Below, piece after piece: positions 48,946 through 61,327 of a stretch of DNA of 64,000 nt. The translations under genes and the position numbers were made by a program. Each line of letters begins with the position of its first letter. Position 1 is the stretch's first letter. The notes below the pieces were generated by a model that worked only from the letters and a program-made list of their open reading frames with translations, made no database searches and was not told where the DNA came from. Origin of the DNA: Cotesia glomerata (taxonomy: Eukaryota; Arthropoda; Insecta; Hymenoptera; Braconidae); NCBI RefSeq assembly GCF_020080835.1, contig NW_025402108.1:248001-312000 (forward strand), in the 5' to 3' direction.

Positions 48946-49241
48946 CCCGTAGTGGTCACACTTCTTAAAAACAACGTAGTGGAACCCCGGAGGTAATTTT
49001 CATTTATGTTAAAAAATGAAGTTTTTAGTAAAAAAAAGTCAAATTTTTTGAAATTTGACTTTCTCGCATTTTTTTTATAATTAAACAATTTAAAAAAAAA
49101 TTAAAAAACGATTGAGTTATTTAACGGAAGTGTTAAGAATTACTCTCATGTACGGCTCGAGCGAAAATATTGAAAATAACGCAAGTAGCAACAATTTTTT
49201 CCGTACATGGGGTCAACTAGACTCAGTATGACCACTATGGG
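48946..49241. mobile_element. 296-bp piggyBac-type MITE
   Basis: TTAA (48942-48945), then CCCGTAGTGGTCACAC; at the right the inverse GTATGACCACTATGGG, then TTAA (49242-49245). TTAA plus CCC..GGG ends are the piggyBac hallmark. No transposase inside. Confidence 0.8.
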
Positions 49242-49385
49242 TTAAAAGCTGAAAATTTACAGGTAAGCTTTCTTTTAATATATACAAGAACATGTCGGAA
49301 AACTAATTTAAAAAAAGATACGATGCTTAAAAACCGATAATTTGGAATGAAATGCCCAAAATACGCTCCACACACACGGACCTTT

Positions 49386-50448
49386 ATCCACAGATTCGGT
49401 AGAATCTGGCGCCAAGTTCCGTTCAAATCCGTTGTAAACGGAGCGCCAGACTACCGAGTATGTTTACCATAAGCAGAACGATATTTTCAGGTTGCAAAAT
49501 TTTATTCATTCTACAGACCTTTTTTTTCTTCAATGATACTCTATAATAATACGTTATATGTTATATTATCAATATTAATTAATAATGGTCTTTGAAAATA
49601 ATAAATTCTATTTAAAATTAATTAAATTCACTGGCACAAACTATAGCGACCCAGATTTTTAGATCCTGACTTTTTTCTTATGGAGAAAGTGACATGCCAC
49701 AGACTAAATAATTCGAGAATCCATGGTAATCCTTCTATAGATAGGAAACTACAGTTAGAAAAAAATATTTCACAGCTTGCACCTACACCCGCCAGGGTGC
49801 GCTGAAATTATTTCTACATAAACTGTAGCTTTAAGAGGATAGTTTGTTATAAAAAATTCAGCCAACGCGAGATTTAAGTTGATACCAATTGTCAATTTTT
49901 ATTATAATTACAAAAAATACTAAAATCCGAACAAAAACAGTTTCACTGTAAAAAATCGCGCCAAGTCCACGTTCATAAGACTTTTAAGAAAAAAAATTTT
50001 TTTTTTCTTTACAAAAAGATATAAAATCAAAATATTAAAAAATCCAAGAAACCGATATGATTGTATATAATTTTCGGAAATTAAAAAACATTTTGTTGTA
50101 AATTTAAAAATTAAAGAAATAATTTTGGAACGTACTTGGTGTGCGTCATTGTGTATGTCAAATTTTTTTTTCAGTCTTAGTAGATAGATTTTACGAATTT
50201 TATAAAAAGTAAAATATTTTGCAACCACGCACATTAAATACGTTCCAAAATTATTTCTTTAATTTTTAAATTTACAACAAAATGTTTTTTAATTTCCGAA
50301 AATTATATACAATCATATCGGTTTCTTGGATTTTTTAATATTTTGATTTTATATCTTTTTGTAAAGAAAAAAAAAATTTTTTTTCTTAAAAGTCTTATGA
50401 ACGTGGACTTGGCGCGATTTTTTACAGTGAAACTGTTTTTGTTCGGAT
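49386..50448. mobile_element. composite palindromic repeat GF, copy 3
   Basis: G (49386-49924) and a complete F palindrome (49925-50448) with both ATCCGAACAAAAACAG ends. It lies about 200 bases upstream of the host gene exon at 50638. The frame 49920-50234 is an artefact. Confidence 0.75.
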
Positions 50449-50668
50449 TCAGCCATTATCGTGAAAATAGTCTTAAGAGTTTCTTAGAACCTCAAAAAAG
50501 TGAGATCTGATGAAAACTCAGTTTTCTGACCTTTGCATTATTTTATAAAAATTGCTCTCATTCTTTTTAATATTGACTGTAAAATCCTAATAATATTCAA
50601 GCAGACTAATTTTAAACTATTTTGCATCAATTTCAGAGAAATTGAAGAATACCGATTATAAAAAAAAA

Positions 50669-53334
50669 ATGTCGCAAGCTTTACTCATTGGATTTCACGT
50701 GATTTCCTGTATTCAGTTTGCCTTCTCAGTTTATTATGATTTCAACTTCACGATTGTGCCAAAAGGCATAATTAAGATGCACGGAGGCTATGGTGGCAAA
50801 TTTAAATTTCTCACATTCTGGGATGCGGTTTGTATTATAATTAAGATCTTTTTAGATCATTATATTTAAAATCTTATAAATTATCATGTAATATAGGGTT
50901 TATTTATTATTTTTAGCATATATTGATCAAAAATTCTATGAATCATTATTTGAATTAAAATTTTAACTAATCGTAAAACTAAAACAACAAAGTATAAGAA
51001 TTTATTTGTGGAGCAATTTTCACTATGAAAAGTCATTAATGAGAACTCTCAATGTCAGAAATAATTATATAAGAAAAAAGAGGCCGTTGTCAAAGAACGC
51101 TTATTACCATAATTCTACCGTATCGTGAATATATCATTATTTATTAGATTGTAAAACAATTGTCAACTAAAAATCTCTTATTGCGATAGCAAAATGAATT
51201 GTGTTAATCGCTATCTATAGCTTGCAGGCCTTCTCCACTTATGAATAAGTTATAAAAATTCACATCTCTTGAAAAAATCATCATACATGATCATGCAAGA
51301 TCATCTGTTGATCTCATGTATGACCATGCCTGAATATTCGCCAGGCCTAAAAAAGCATGAGCAAGCACTCTCATGTCTGACTAAGCACGATCATGCCTTT
51401 TTAGATCTAGCGAATATTCAGGCATGACCATGCATGGGGAAGCATCATCGTGCATGACCAGGTATGATCATGCATTAAGAACAAAATAACGATAAAAAAA
51501 AAATTTTATGAAATAAATTTTTTTTGGTCCATCACGGTTTTTGTCTTTCACTAGTTAGATGTTATCAATTGTTTTTTTCACTGAAAAATACCATTTAAAA
51601 TTTGGTCTTTGACCAGGCTCGAACTCGGAATCGTTGATACATGAAGCACGAACGATAACCACTACGCTGGTCCGCCTTATTACTTCAAAAGATTTTTACT
51701 CCATACTGTATTTTTTGTTCGTCGTTACAGTGATTGTGTCTTGAGTGCAATGTTATTAATGATTTAGTTTTTAATAAATTCAATTTAATGTACATGTTTA
51801 ACAAAAAAATATGTTTTTTGCGAAAAAAAGTAGGGTCGACAGTATTTATAAACGAGTGTTATGCATTTTTGTTTGTATCAATTTTTTTATATAATCCCTC
51901 TAACTGACCTTCAAGATAAGATGTTGAATACTGTGGTACGATTAACCAAATTTTATGGCTTACAATCCTGCTATTTGCTTTTAAATTCGTCTTTACTTTT
52001 TAACAGTTTTAAAATTTGAAAATAAGTTTAGAGATGATTATAAATTCAATTAAAATCTTATTTTCTTTTAATAAGAATCAATATATTCGTGAAAGATAAC
52101 ATTTTTTGTTAATTGTAAAATATATCTGTACTAAAAACAAAATCCATGTTTTTATATAAGTAGTATATTTTTGCTGAAAGCTTTAGACATAGACAATACG
52201 CATTTCTATATCTGTTAACAACTATTGATTATTTCCAGATAATTCAAGCTGTTTTTTTCTTTTTATGTATTCTTAATGATATTTACGGAACTAATAAAGT
52301 TGCACCGAAGCAGACCCCATTGCTGCGGCGAATCAAAGACTACTTTCATGCGACGTTTAGTTTTCCACTTGCCATGGTAAGTAAGAAAAATAGATACTTT
52401 TGTTGTTGTTGCTCAGAAAATTAAACTTGAAAAAATTGAAAATTTAATTTTTTTCATTTATGTGAAAATTTAATTAATGTAACCAATATAAAAATCAATA
52501 ACTATAATTATTTACCTCAGTTTTGATTACAATGAACTTAATAAATAAATCGTGATATATAGTCACTGTTGAAAGTTTTTTTTTAATGTCTTTAGGCAAT
52601 TTACAGTTATTGTCATTTTCGTTTAGTCGTAAAAAAAAATCATTATTATTAAATGAGTTTTAACAGCCGAAGCCGGAATAAAAAATAACGTGATAAATTC
52701 TCCTGGAATGAGTAATTTTACGAACGCCGCCCTGGGCTTAAAAGTTAGACTTTTTGAGCAGATATGACAAAAAAATTTCTTGCACAACTTTAATTCTCCA
52801 ACTTGATTTTAAGTCTCTTAAATTCTTTATAGTAGATATATTTATCTTAGTTTGTAGGTATAACATTTTGGTCATTGATGTTTTTTGACCGTGAATTGGT
52901 GCTTCCTAAAGCTCTCGATCCATATTTTCCATGGTGGTTAAACCATTTAATGCATACAATGATTATGATAACAACGGTACTTGAAATGATAAGTGCGCCG
53001 AGACAGTATCCAAAAAAAAAGTCCGGGTACATTGGACTCTATGCGCTTATGATTTCATACCTTATATGGTAAGAACTACCCTAACATTATTTATTCTAAA
53101 TATTATTTAATACATTAGGCATAAATTTTCAGGATACATATAATTTATTATAAAAGTGGAGTTTGGGTATATCCAGTTATGGAAGTATTATCGTGGCCGT
53201 TACGAATCTTATTTTTCATATCATTATTTGGGTTCACTGGATTACTTTACTACGCAGGTGAAATTATTGACAATTTAATTTGGGGTAGTAAGAAATCGAA
53301 GAATCATCAAAAGAGTATGACCAAATCAAAATAA
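50669..53334 (+). CDS. AIG1/ADTRP-family multi-pass membrane hydrolase, four coding exons, 238 aa
   Basis: Exons 50669-50827, 52239-52376, 52851-53068 and 53133-53334 join cleanly (phases 0, 0, 2) at GT..AG sites into 238 residues, the usual family length. Human AIG1 and ADTRP are multi-pass membrane hydrolases of fatty-acid esters of hydroxy fatty acids, using a Thr and a His. Here the matching residues are Thr49 in KFLTFWD and the first His of WLNHLMH in exon 3. Other family landmarks are IIQAVFF, FDREL, SGVWVYPVMEVL and the C-terminal GEIIDNLIW. Most of the length is hydrophobic, with an Lys-rich tail ending MTKSK. An AG acceptor just upstream (50637) implies at least one 5' non-coding exon. 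Exon 3 was started at 52851 rather than 52858 because that restores the family spacing. This is the only clear host gene. Intron 1 carries repeat insertions. Confidence 0.9.
51283..51700. mobile_element. word-array element E4 (CATGATCATGCATGA words) in the intron of the AIG1-like gene
   Basis: Words such as CATGATCATGCA, GATCATGC, CATGACCATGC and TTCAGGCATGACCATG cluster at 51285-51475. They include an inverted pair around GAATATTCGCCAGGC/GCGAATATTCAGGC. An antisense tRNA-like module follows at 51606-51673. I could not fix the two ends, so the extent is approximate. Confidence 0.5.
51606..51673 (-). ncRNA. tRNA-like module in E4
   Basis: The minus strand reads CAGCGTAGTGGTTATCG (A-box-like, one mismatch) and GAGTTCGAGCCTG (B box). 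The left part GGACCAGC can partly pair with the right GCCTGGTC, so this is the most tRNA-like of the set. It shares the word GCGTAG with the modules in E1 and E2. Confidence 0.55.
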
Positions 53335-54330
53335 CGTTACTTAATATCACCAAAATGTGATATTGGAAGATATTATGTTCTAATTCAGAAAAGGTAAATA
53401 CTTATTATGATAATATTAAGATATGTTTATATATAGATTTATTAGTAACAATAAGAAAGATATTTATAAAACAATTTATGATATTTCCAAACTCAAAACA
53501 CTCAAAAATGTACCTAAAAGTAAATTATAGAGCTCTTCGAGCTCGAAAAGTTCATTTTGATGCTCTCTTAAACTGGCCCATTGGTTTAAAAATCTTTAAG
53601 TTACCTGAAAAATGTACAAAAGTTTTTTGTATAATAATTTTTACAAAATAATATTGCAGTATATTAGTAGAAATATATTCCACAAAACCTCTATGCGTCT
53701 GCTTCTTTATTAAGTAGTAAATTTCCGCGTTAAAAAACTTGAGAAAGCTTTGATTTAAAACATTTTAAATGCATATCTTAGATGAATTAATAAACATGCT
53801 TCCAACAATCATACATATCCCAAGCGTCACACAAAAAACTGTTGACTTTTTGGTAAATTTTATTTAACAAGAAGTCATAAATTAATAATTGTCAACTTAA
53901 ATTCAACATATTATTAAAAGAATTTTTGGGCCGCTTGGGATACAGTAAATGCAGAAGACGCACAAGAAATATTTTAAAGACACAAACCGACGGCTTTATA
54001 ACAAGGCCGCAGAAGATCTTTTGAGAAACGTTTTACTCAGTGTTGCCGATGGCTTAAGTTAGAATTACCCACTCCACAAAGTCCAATTACCCGTTTTTAC
54101 CTGGCACTGAAAGTTAGTGTTACCATCTACTAAAAGCACGGTAAATTTAAAATTAAATATTAAATCTTAGAGTATTCAAAATAAAAAGTACACAATAATT
54201 AATTATTAATAAAATTTATTGAATTATTTCTTTTTTCTAAACTTTCAAAACATATTATTGTTAAGTATTTATTAAATAGTTAGTTACAGATTTCTAGTGT
54301 ATATTACTAGAATTTATGCATATTACTAGT
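53335..54330. other. 3' flank of the AIG1-like gene
   Basis: AT-rich, with AATAAA-like hexamers but no single obvious polyadenylation site. GTGTTGCCGATGGC..AATTACCC at 54040-54110 resembles, in inverse, the segment at 63690-63780, a likely repeat end. No gene seen. Confidence 0.5.
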
Positions 54331-55365
54331 GAACCTTATTGACTCAGAATAAAATTTTACAATGGCCCATAGTAATTTCCGAAACAAATGAAATCAGACA
54401 TAGTAAATGGTAGAAATTGAAATGTACCATAGTAAAATGAAATATGCAATAATTTAAATTTCCGAATGTACTATAGCAAAAAAAATAAGAAAACGTTTGT
54501 AAAAAATAAAAAATTTTAGAGTAAAAAATGTTTTTAGCAATCAAAAAAAATATCAAACCAAACAAGATTTTTTTTGTTTGCAATAATTTTTAAAAATATT
54601 TTTTTAAAATATAGTTTTTTTTTCATTTTTAACAATGAACGTAGGATTTATTTTGGCAGTTAATTTTATTATGAATAATTATAAACACAATATATAACTT
54701 TTAAATTATTTTTTATTATTATTAGAAGTGTCGGTTGCAGGTTAACCATCAAATGTTTGTTTTCATTTTAATTTTTCACGGTAAATTATTAAATATTTTA
54801 TTATTTATGAATCTTACAAATTTTCATTAACTATTCATGTGTTGATGGATTTATAAACTAATATTTATTTAAAACTTAATGTTTATTGCAATTTTCATAA
54901 CACCGTTAACCACTACTAATAGCGTCTGTAGACTTATGTTGACAAAACAAAGCAGCACGAAAAAATGAAAGAGCGCGCGTCGCGACTGACGCGCATACGT
55001 TTACTATGGGACATTTGAAAATTTCATAGTCACAATTTTAAATTTAAACCGAGTACACGTGACTAAATGTGAAACTTTTTATAAATTTTATTGTCGACTG
55101 AGCAACAGAAATTTTACTATGGAACTATAATGAAAAGTTTTAAGCACACTAACAGTTTTTGTTCTGTCAGTTTACGAAAATTTTTTATATATGTTTATGT
55201 AACAGTTGCATGGTCAAATTTACTATGGTCCTTAGTAAATATTGATTGGTACAATATGATATTCTTAAATTTTTATGGTAATATTTTGAATTGAGTCATT
55301 AAGGTTCAGTCTTATTATGTATGCATAGTAAATTTCTACAGAAATTTCTCACCGTGTATAAATTA
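54331..55365. mobile_element. word-array repeat E8 (CCATAGTAAA / TTTACTATGG words)
   Basis: CCATAGTAA, CATAGTAAAT and related words crowd the left part (54370-54480). The inverse TTTACTATGG recurs in the right part (55002, 55117, 55220), followed by CATAGTAAATTTCTAC near 55325. The layout fits the other word-array elements, but I could not define terminal repeats. No tRNA-like module was found. Confidence 0.4.
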
Positions 55366-55446
55366 AAAAATAAACATTAGATGATGTACTCAATAATGAT
55401 AATTGTTATCATAACAATATTAATTCAGATTTTTTATTATTTATCG

Positions 55447-57003
55447 TTATTTTTCCCAAACATTTGTGTCAATCATTTCATTTGTTGGCTCAAAATTAAT
55501 AATTTTTCTATCCTTAGATAAATAATTTTTAGTTACTAATACAGATTTTAAGGTTTCCGTGGATAAATTGTTTCTACGATCTGTTTTTATATTTTTTACC
55601 TCGCTAAAAATTCTTTCTACGGAAGCGTTGGAAAAGGGTAAAATGAGTAAAAAGTATATAACTTTTTTTAAGTTTTTAAATATAATTTGGCCATTAGCAT
55701 TTTTAAGATTAAAAATTTGATTCCAATAATCCTCAGGTTCTGAATTAATATCTATACCATAGTCACTTAGATTAATAAAGTATGCTTTTTCCACTCGTTA
55801 TCTAATTCTTTAAGCACAACATAGTTTTGTATTATCGGAAACTTTTTTAAAACACCTAAAGATTTAATGCTGTAAGATCTAGCTTGTTTTGGTTCTAAAA
55901 TTTGTAAAAATGTATACAATGAGTTACTAAAATCAAATCGCTTTTTAATTTCACTTATAGCTTCAATATAGAAATGAAGAATTTTCTTTCTAAATTCCAT
56001 AACGTCCGAACTTTGAACTTTATTATTTTCGATCAATTCTAGTAGACTTTCATTTGTATTCAAACCAATATAAATTTCATCTAATGGCACAAATAAGCGA
56101 GGATTTTTGTGATCTACATTAAAAATATCATTTTTTCTTATGTATGCAATATCCATGTAATTCGAACATAAATCTTTCATAAGCTTTTCAATTTCCGGTT
56201 TAACTTTATGCAATACAGGTTTCTTGGTCTGGAACATTAGATTAAAATTAGTAAAAATACCTAAAGCATAACTTAAAAATTGTAGAGTAATAAATGTAAA
56301 ACGATTATCCATCGTTTTTAACATTGTTTGTAATGTTGGTGATGGGTCGATCAATAATTGGCCTTGAAGATAAACTGGAATTGGCGTGTTTTGTTCAAGG
56401 ACACGGTCAACGCAGCTTTTTAATGACAACCAACGCGTATTGCTAGGAGATAAAATTCGGTGAATATCGACCAAAATATTCTTGCAATTCTTGATCCTTT
56501 TCCAACTGCAATGAAAATAAGATCCTAAATTCCATAGTAAATCTTCAGCTGATGTCGATAATTTGGCACATGCTTTTGAAGCAACGAGGTGAATCATGTG
56601 GCACGAACATTTTCACCGTAACAATCCTATCAATATTTTTTTTCAGCAAAGCAAAAACTGATTTGTTATCACCAACCATTACATTAGTGGTATCAGACGA
56701 AAATCCAATTAAATTATTTAATGGTATTTTTTTCTGCATCACAAAGTTTTCCAATAATGAATAAAGACTCTCAGCGTCACCGGAATCCGTCTCCACTAAG
56801 TCAAAAAACTTAGTTGTAACTTTTTGAGTTGATTCGTCATAATAAATTATAGTAAATGCACATTGTTTCATATTTTTGATATCTGTCGTTTCATCCATTA
56901 TCAATGAAAAGAACGATCCTGGAATTTGTAAATAATCACATAAATTTTTTATTAGTGTTTTTGACAAACTTTTAACTGTTGCTGTCGTTTTTGTCCTTTT
57001 CAT
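55447..57003 (-). pseudogene. hAT-superfamily transposase, two frameshifts
   Basis: Three overlapping minus-strand frames join into one protein of about 530 residues. The first (57003-56545) holds SLIMDETTDIKN and GFSSDTTNVMVGDN, the acidic catalytic region. The second (from about 56600) begins in CHMIHLVASKACAKL and contains SPSNTRWLSLKSCVDRVL. The third (55794-55447) holds the hATC dimerisation motif, LPFSNASVERIFSEVKNIKT. One-base indels near 56605 and 55790 break the frame. The BED zinc finger expected at the N-terminus is not found. The nearest relatives, by motif, are the ZBED/SCAND3-like hAT group. No terminal repeats were recognised, so it is probably an old remnant. Confidence 0.85.
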
Positions 57004-57051
57004 TGATAGATTTTTTGCTATCGTAGAATCTGGAAATATTTTTGTGATAAT

Positions 57052-57127
57052 GTATTAGTGGAGTATGATGAGAAAATGTCTACTTGTACTGTTAAAGTAA
57101 TACCTCCAAAGTGTACTCCACTAATAC
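57052..57127. repeat. short hairpin repeat GTATTAGTGGAGTA
   Basis: GTATTAGTGGAGTA (57052) and its inverse TACTCCACTAATAC (57114-57127) bound about 48 bases. A perfect 14-bp stem, possibly a tiny MITE. Confidence 0.6.
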
Positions 57128-57741
57128 AGCCGTGCGATGTTTACTTTTACAGACAAGTCAAAAATTTAATTAAAAAAATACAAAATTGTTCGCAATTAAT
57201 TGAATAAAATCGGGAAATTAACTCTCGTGAAAATTGTATTAAAATTCAATCAATTGTTCATCATCAGCTCTCTTCTCCAATTTTTTCAAAAATGATCAAA
57301 TATGCCTGGTATGCGTCATAATTATCTGAACACCGAGAAATATTTATGAACGGAAAAAGTTCAATAAAAATTGTATATATCGATTTATTAAATTTTAATA
57401 CAAAAAAAAATTTTTTTTTTTTTTCAAACTTTAGGAATTTTTTTCTCGGAAACGATTAAGTAGTGCGCTCTAGGGTTTGAGTATATAAATACACTCCCTG
57501 AGTGCTAACTACACGCGGAACCTCCATTTGATTTGAGAACCCCACACCCTTGCCGTCTCCTTGTAAATTAAATTAAATTTAAATCTATATATTTACCTTA
57601 AATAACCATTTATCCATTTCGAAATTTAGATCAATAAAGTTATTCTTCTCGTTTATCTGTGCTATCTAATCTCTCATCATGTACTGTGAATAAAACGAAA
57701 ATTAATAATTGTCTTTCATACATAAGTTAAGTAATACTTAC

Positions 57742-57831
57742 AATGAGTTTCATCGTCAGGTACTTGTGATGAATTAGATGAGTTTAAAGAATTATTTGGG
57801 ATCTGATCTTCAAATAAAAAATCACTTTCAT
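57742..57831 (-). other. possible exon upstream of the hAT remnant
   Basis: On the minus strand TTATCAG precedes an open stretch (DESDFLFEDQIPNNSLNSSN..) ending before GTAAGTATT. The acceptor AG belongs to the MITE next to it, so the exon is tentative. It could be the N-terminal linker of the hAT gene. Confidence 0.3.
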
Positions 57832-57950
57832 CCCTGATAAAAAAAAAGTATTGAGACAAAGAAAAAAGTATTGAAGAGAATTGGTTTTCTAGTCAATCCA
57901 ATAATTTTCAATACTTTTTTCTTTGTGTCAATACTTTTTTTTATTCAGGG
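57832..57950. mobile_element. 119-bp palindromic MITE (CCCTGA ends)
   Basis: CCCTGATAAAAAAAAAGTATT..ACAAAGAAAAAAGTATTG pairs with its inverse, ending TATTCAGGG. The loop is short (about 15 bases). CAT/ATG flank it. Confidence 0.75.
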
Positions 57951-58423
57951 ATGTACTTTGAAAATTATATTTCCTGAAAACGAAAGAAAATAACCTTCAC
58001 AATATTTTTCAACGTGTACAATGTTTTAAATTAAAATAGCTTACCTGGTTTTATGATAAAGAAATAATAATTGTTAATTTTTAGTAAATTACCATCTCTT
58101 ACTAGAGGTTCAATTGTTTTATTCTCCTCCATTCATATCAATGACACAGTGTTGATTATTAAAATTTTTCAGCCAGAAGTGAAAATGAAAAGATTACCGG
58201 AATTCAAAATTACTTGGATTTTTGGTATTTGTAAACTATAGGGACACAGATAATCTTCTTCCAAATTTTATTAAGGATTAAAGAAGAATTAAAAGGGAAG
58301 AAAAGTAACTTTCCAAGAATTTAATTTCAAACATTTATTACTACAGTCAGCATACAACACGTACTATAGTAACATGTTAAGGGATTTCTTAATGTAACTG
58401 TGTAAAATATTGTTGTATATAAG

Positions 58424-58950
58424 ATCCGAACAAAAACAGTTTCACTGTAAAAAAATCGCGTCAAGTCCACGTTCATAAAACTATTAGGAAAAAAAATTTT
58501 TTTTTTTTCTTTACAAGAAGATACAAAATAAAAAAATAAAAAAATCCAAGTAACCGATATGATTGTTTATGATTTTCGGAAATTAAAAAAAATCTTATTG
58601 TAAATTTAAAAATTAAAAAAAAAATTTTAGAACGTACTTGGTGTGCGTCATTGTGTATTTCAATTTTTTTAAAGTCCTAGTAAATAGATTTTACGAATTT
58701 CATTAAAAGTAAAATATTTTGCAACTACGCACACAAAATCCGTTCTAAAATTTTTTTTTTAATTTTTAAATTTACAATAAGATTTTTTTTAATTTCCGAA
58801 AATCATAAGCAATCATATCGGTTACTTGGATTTTTTAATTTTTTAATTTTGTATCTTTTTGTAAAGAAAAAAAAAATTTTTTTTTCCTAATAGTCTTATG
58901 AACGTGGACTTGGCGCGATTTTTTTACAGTGAAACTGTTTTTGTTCGGAT
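58424..58950. mobile_element. F palindrome, complete solo copy
   Basis: ATCCGAACAAAAACAGTTTC to its inverse, about 527 bases, arms matching along most of their length. No G part precedes it, so F can exist alone. Confidence 0.8.
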
Positions 58951-59956
58951 TAATTATTCTCCTTAAATAAAAAATACATTTATTTTATATTCTCATTAAA
59001 TTTTTAAATAATTTTTTATTTTACTGCCGACAAGCAGTACATGATAAATTCTGTAGGGAACGTATAATTATCAATTATTTCATGACTTAATTTTGATTTT
59101 TTATTACTTTTAAGCATAAAAAATATTAATTATGCTCCTTAGATCGAAAATACATTTATTGTATATTCTCGTTTAATTTTTGAATAATTTCTGATTTTAC
59201 TGCCGACAAGCAATACATGACAAATGCTATAAGGAACGTATATTTATCAATTATTATACAACTTAATTTTGAATTTTTATTTCTTTTAAGCATAGAAAAT
59301 ATTAATTATTCTCCTTAGATCAAAAATATATTTATTTTATATTCTCTTTAAATTTTTAAATAATTATTGATTTTACTGCCAACTGGCAGTACATGATAAA
59401 TGCTATAAGGAACGTATATTTATCAATTATTTTATAACTTAGTTTTGATTTTCATTTACTTTTAAGCATAAAGAATATTAATTATTCTCCTTAAATCGAA
59501 AATACATATATTTTATATTTCCATTGAATTTTTAAATAATTTTTGATTTTACTGCCGACAAGCAGTACATTATAAATTCTGTAGGGAACGTCTAAGTATC
59601 AATTATTTTATAACTTAATTTTGATTTTTCATTTCTTTCAAGCATAGAAAATATCAATTATTCTCCTTAGATCGAAAATATAATTATTTTATATTCTCGT
59701 TTAATTTTTAAAAAATTTCTGATTTTACTGCCAACAAGCAATACATGATAAATTCTATAGGGAACGTATAACTATCAGTTTTTTTGTAATGTAATTTTAT
59801 TTTTTTTTATTTTTAAACATAAAGAATATTAAACATACACCTTAGCCAAAAAAATATAATTATTTTATAATCTCATTAAATTTTAAATAATTTTTGATTT
59901 TACTGCTTACAAGCAGTAGATAAAAAATTTTGTAAGGAACGTATGATTATCAATTA

Positions 59957-61316
59957 GAATAGAATAGAATATCGTTTTTATTTGTATCACATATTGTGTT
60001 TTACAAAACTGTATCTTAATTTAGTTATTTACATTTGCATATACATTAATTTTGTTTTAATTTTCAGCTGTTTGTACTCTCTTTTTACTTGTATCACTCC
60101 TCATTCTTCATATCACAGTCGCATTACAATACTATTAATACTATTTCATACTTATAATCCGAGTATCTATCCCTGTATATTAATGACAGCTTTTTTCTGA
60201 CATTCAATATTGTAATACTACTCATTCTCTTTAAATAATTTTTCCATTTTGCTAACATATGTACATAGGTTCCTATTTATTTCCCCTTTTAAAATTACCA
60301 CTACTCTTTCCCTTGTTAATTCCCCCTCTAGTTCGCTCCTCCACTTGTTTCTTGCTTGTTGCCCTTTTTCACTTATTCTTTCTTTTATCTCCATACAGCT
60401 TAGTATGTGCATCAGTGTCTCCTCTTCTTTCTTACATATTCTGCATTCCCAATTATTTTGGCCTTTTTTTCCACTCCACAGATTTCCGAATTTCATTCTG
60501 GCCCAAACTTCTTTGTATTCACTTTTAATATGACTAGAATTTAAATTTGCGCGCGCAAGCGCGCGCCTGACTATAGAGTTTGCATATATTTTCATGCTTA
60601 TGATACATTCGAGCAATCACGTTACGAATAGTTTGATGCCACATACATTTCATCTCAATTTTATTATGGGATCTTTTTTCCAATAGCTGTTTTCACTTTC
60701 TTGTAAGATTTCAAACTCGTTGTATTTGGACTTTTCTATTAACAGTTTTTCTTTTTTTTCTAGCTCTTTTTTGTATTTCTCCAGCCCCTCCCTTATTTTA
60801 TCTTCTATTTCTTCAGTGCTGCCTTCTTCGTATATGCTGCCAATGATATCACTTATGCCTATCGCCACCAGAAAAATTTCCACTTTTTTTCCCCACTTTG
60901 TTGGATTTTTGTTGATTATTCCCCTCATTTCTTCTTTCATGCATATCTTTGGCCATCTGTTATCTTCAAGCTTAATTATATCTACCAGGTACCTGAGTGC
61001 CCTTTCTTTTATTATGTACTCTATGTGCCCTATTCCCAGTTCTCTTCTGATGATGTACGTTGGAGTATTTCTTGCTACTCCCAGCGCCATTTTATCCACT
61101 TTGTTATATATTGCTTTTATTTTTCCTGTATTTTCCCACCTCCATACTTCCACTCCATACATGCATCCTGCATTTACCAGTGAATTATATAGGTGGACCC
61201 TGTCTCTTGCATTATTTCTGTCCGTCCTCTTTATTAGCCCCCAGGTAGCATTAGCTGTGGTGTTTGCCTTATTCACTAGATCGTTAACGTGTTCCCTGCT
61301 TGAGTTTTTTGAAGTA
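59957..61316 (-). mobile_element. 5'-truncated non-LTR retrotransposon
   Basis: A 14-bp target duplication, ATGATTATCAATTA, flanks it (59943-59956 and 61317-61330). On the minus strand the element ends in (TATTC)n-like repeats (59957-59975). The 3' end of ORF2 is inside. The break falls in a satellite unit. Confidence 0.9.
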
Positions 61317-61327
61317 ATGATTATCAA
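60218..61327 (-). pseudogene. non-LTR retrotransposon ORF2, C-terminal part
   Basis: The frame 61327-60650 carries the region after the reverse transcriptase: NKANTTANATWGLIKRT, AGCMYGVEVWRW and YNKVDKMALGVARNTPTY. A stop at 60650 separates it from the frame 60616-60218, which has the C-terminal zinc motif CRICKKEEETLMHILSC (CCHC-type). The reverse transcriptase and endonuclease domains were lost by 5' truncation at insertion. The last residues ahead of 61316 come from satellite sequence. The clade (jockey- or CR1-like) cannot be fixed without the missing domains. Confidence 0.8.
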
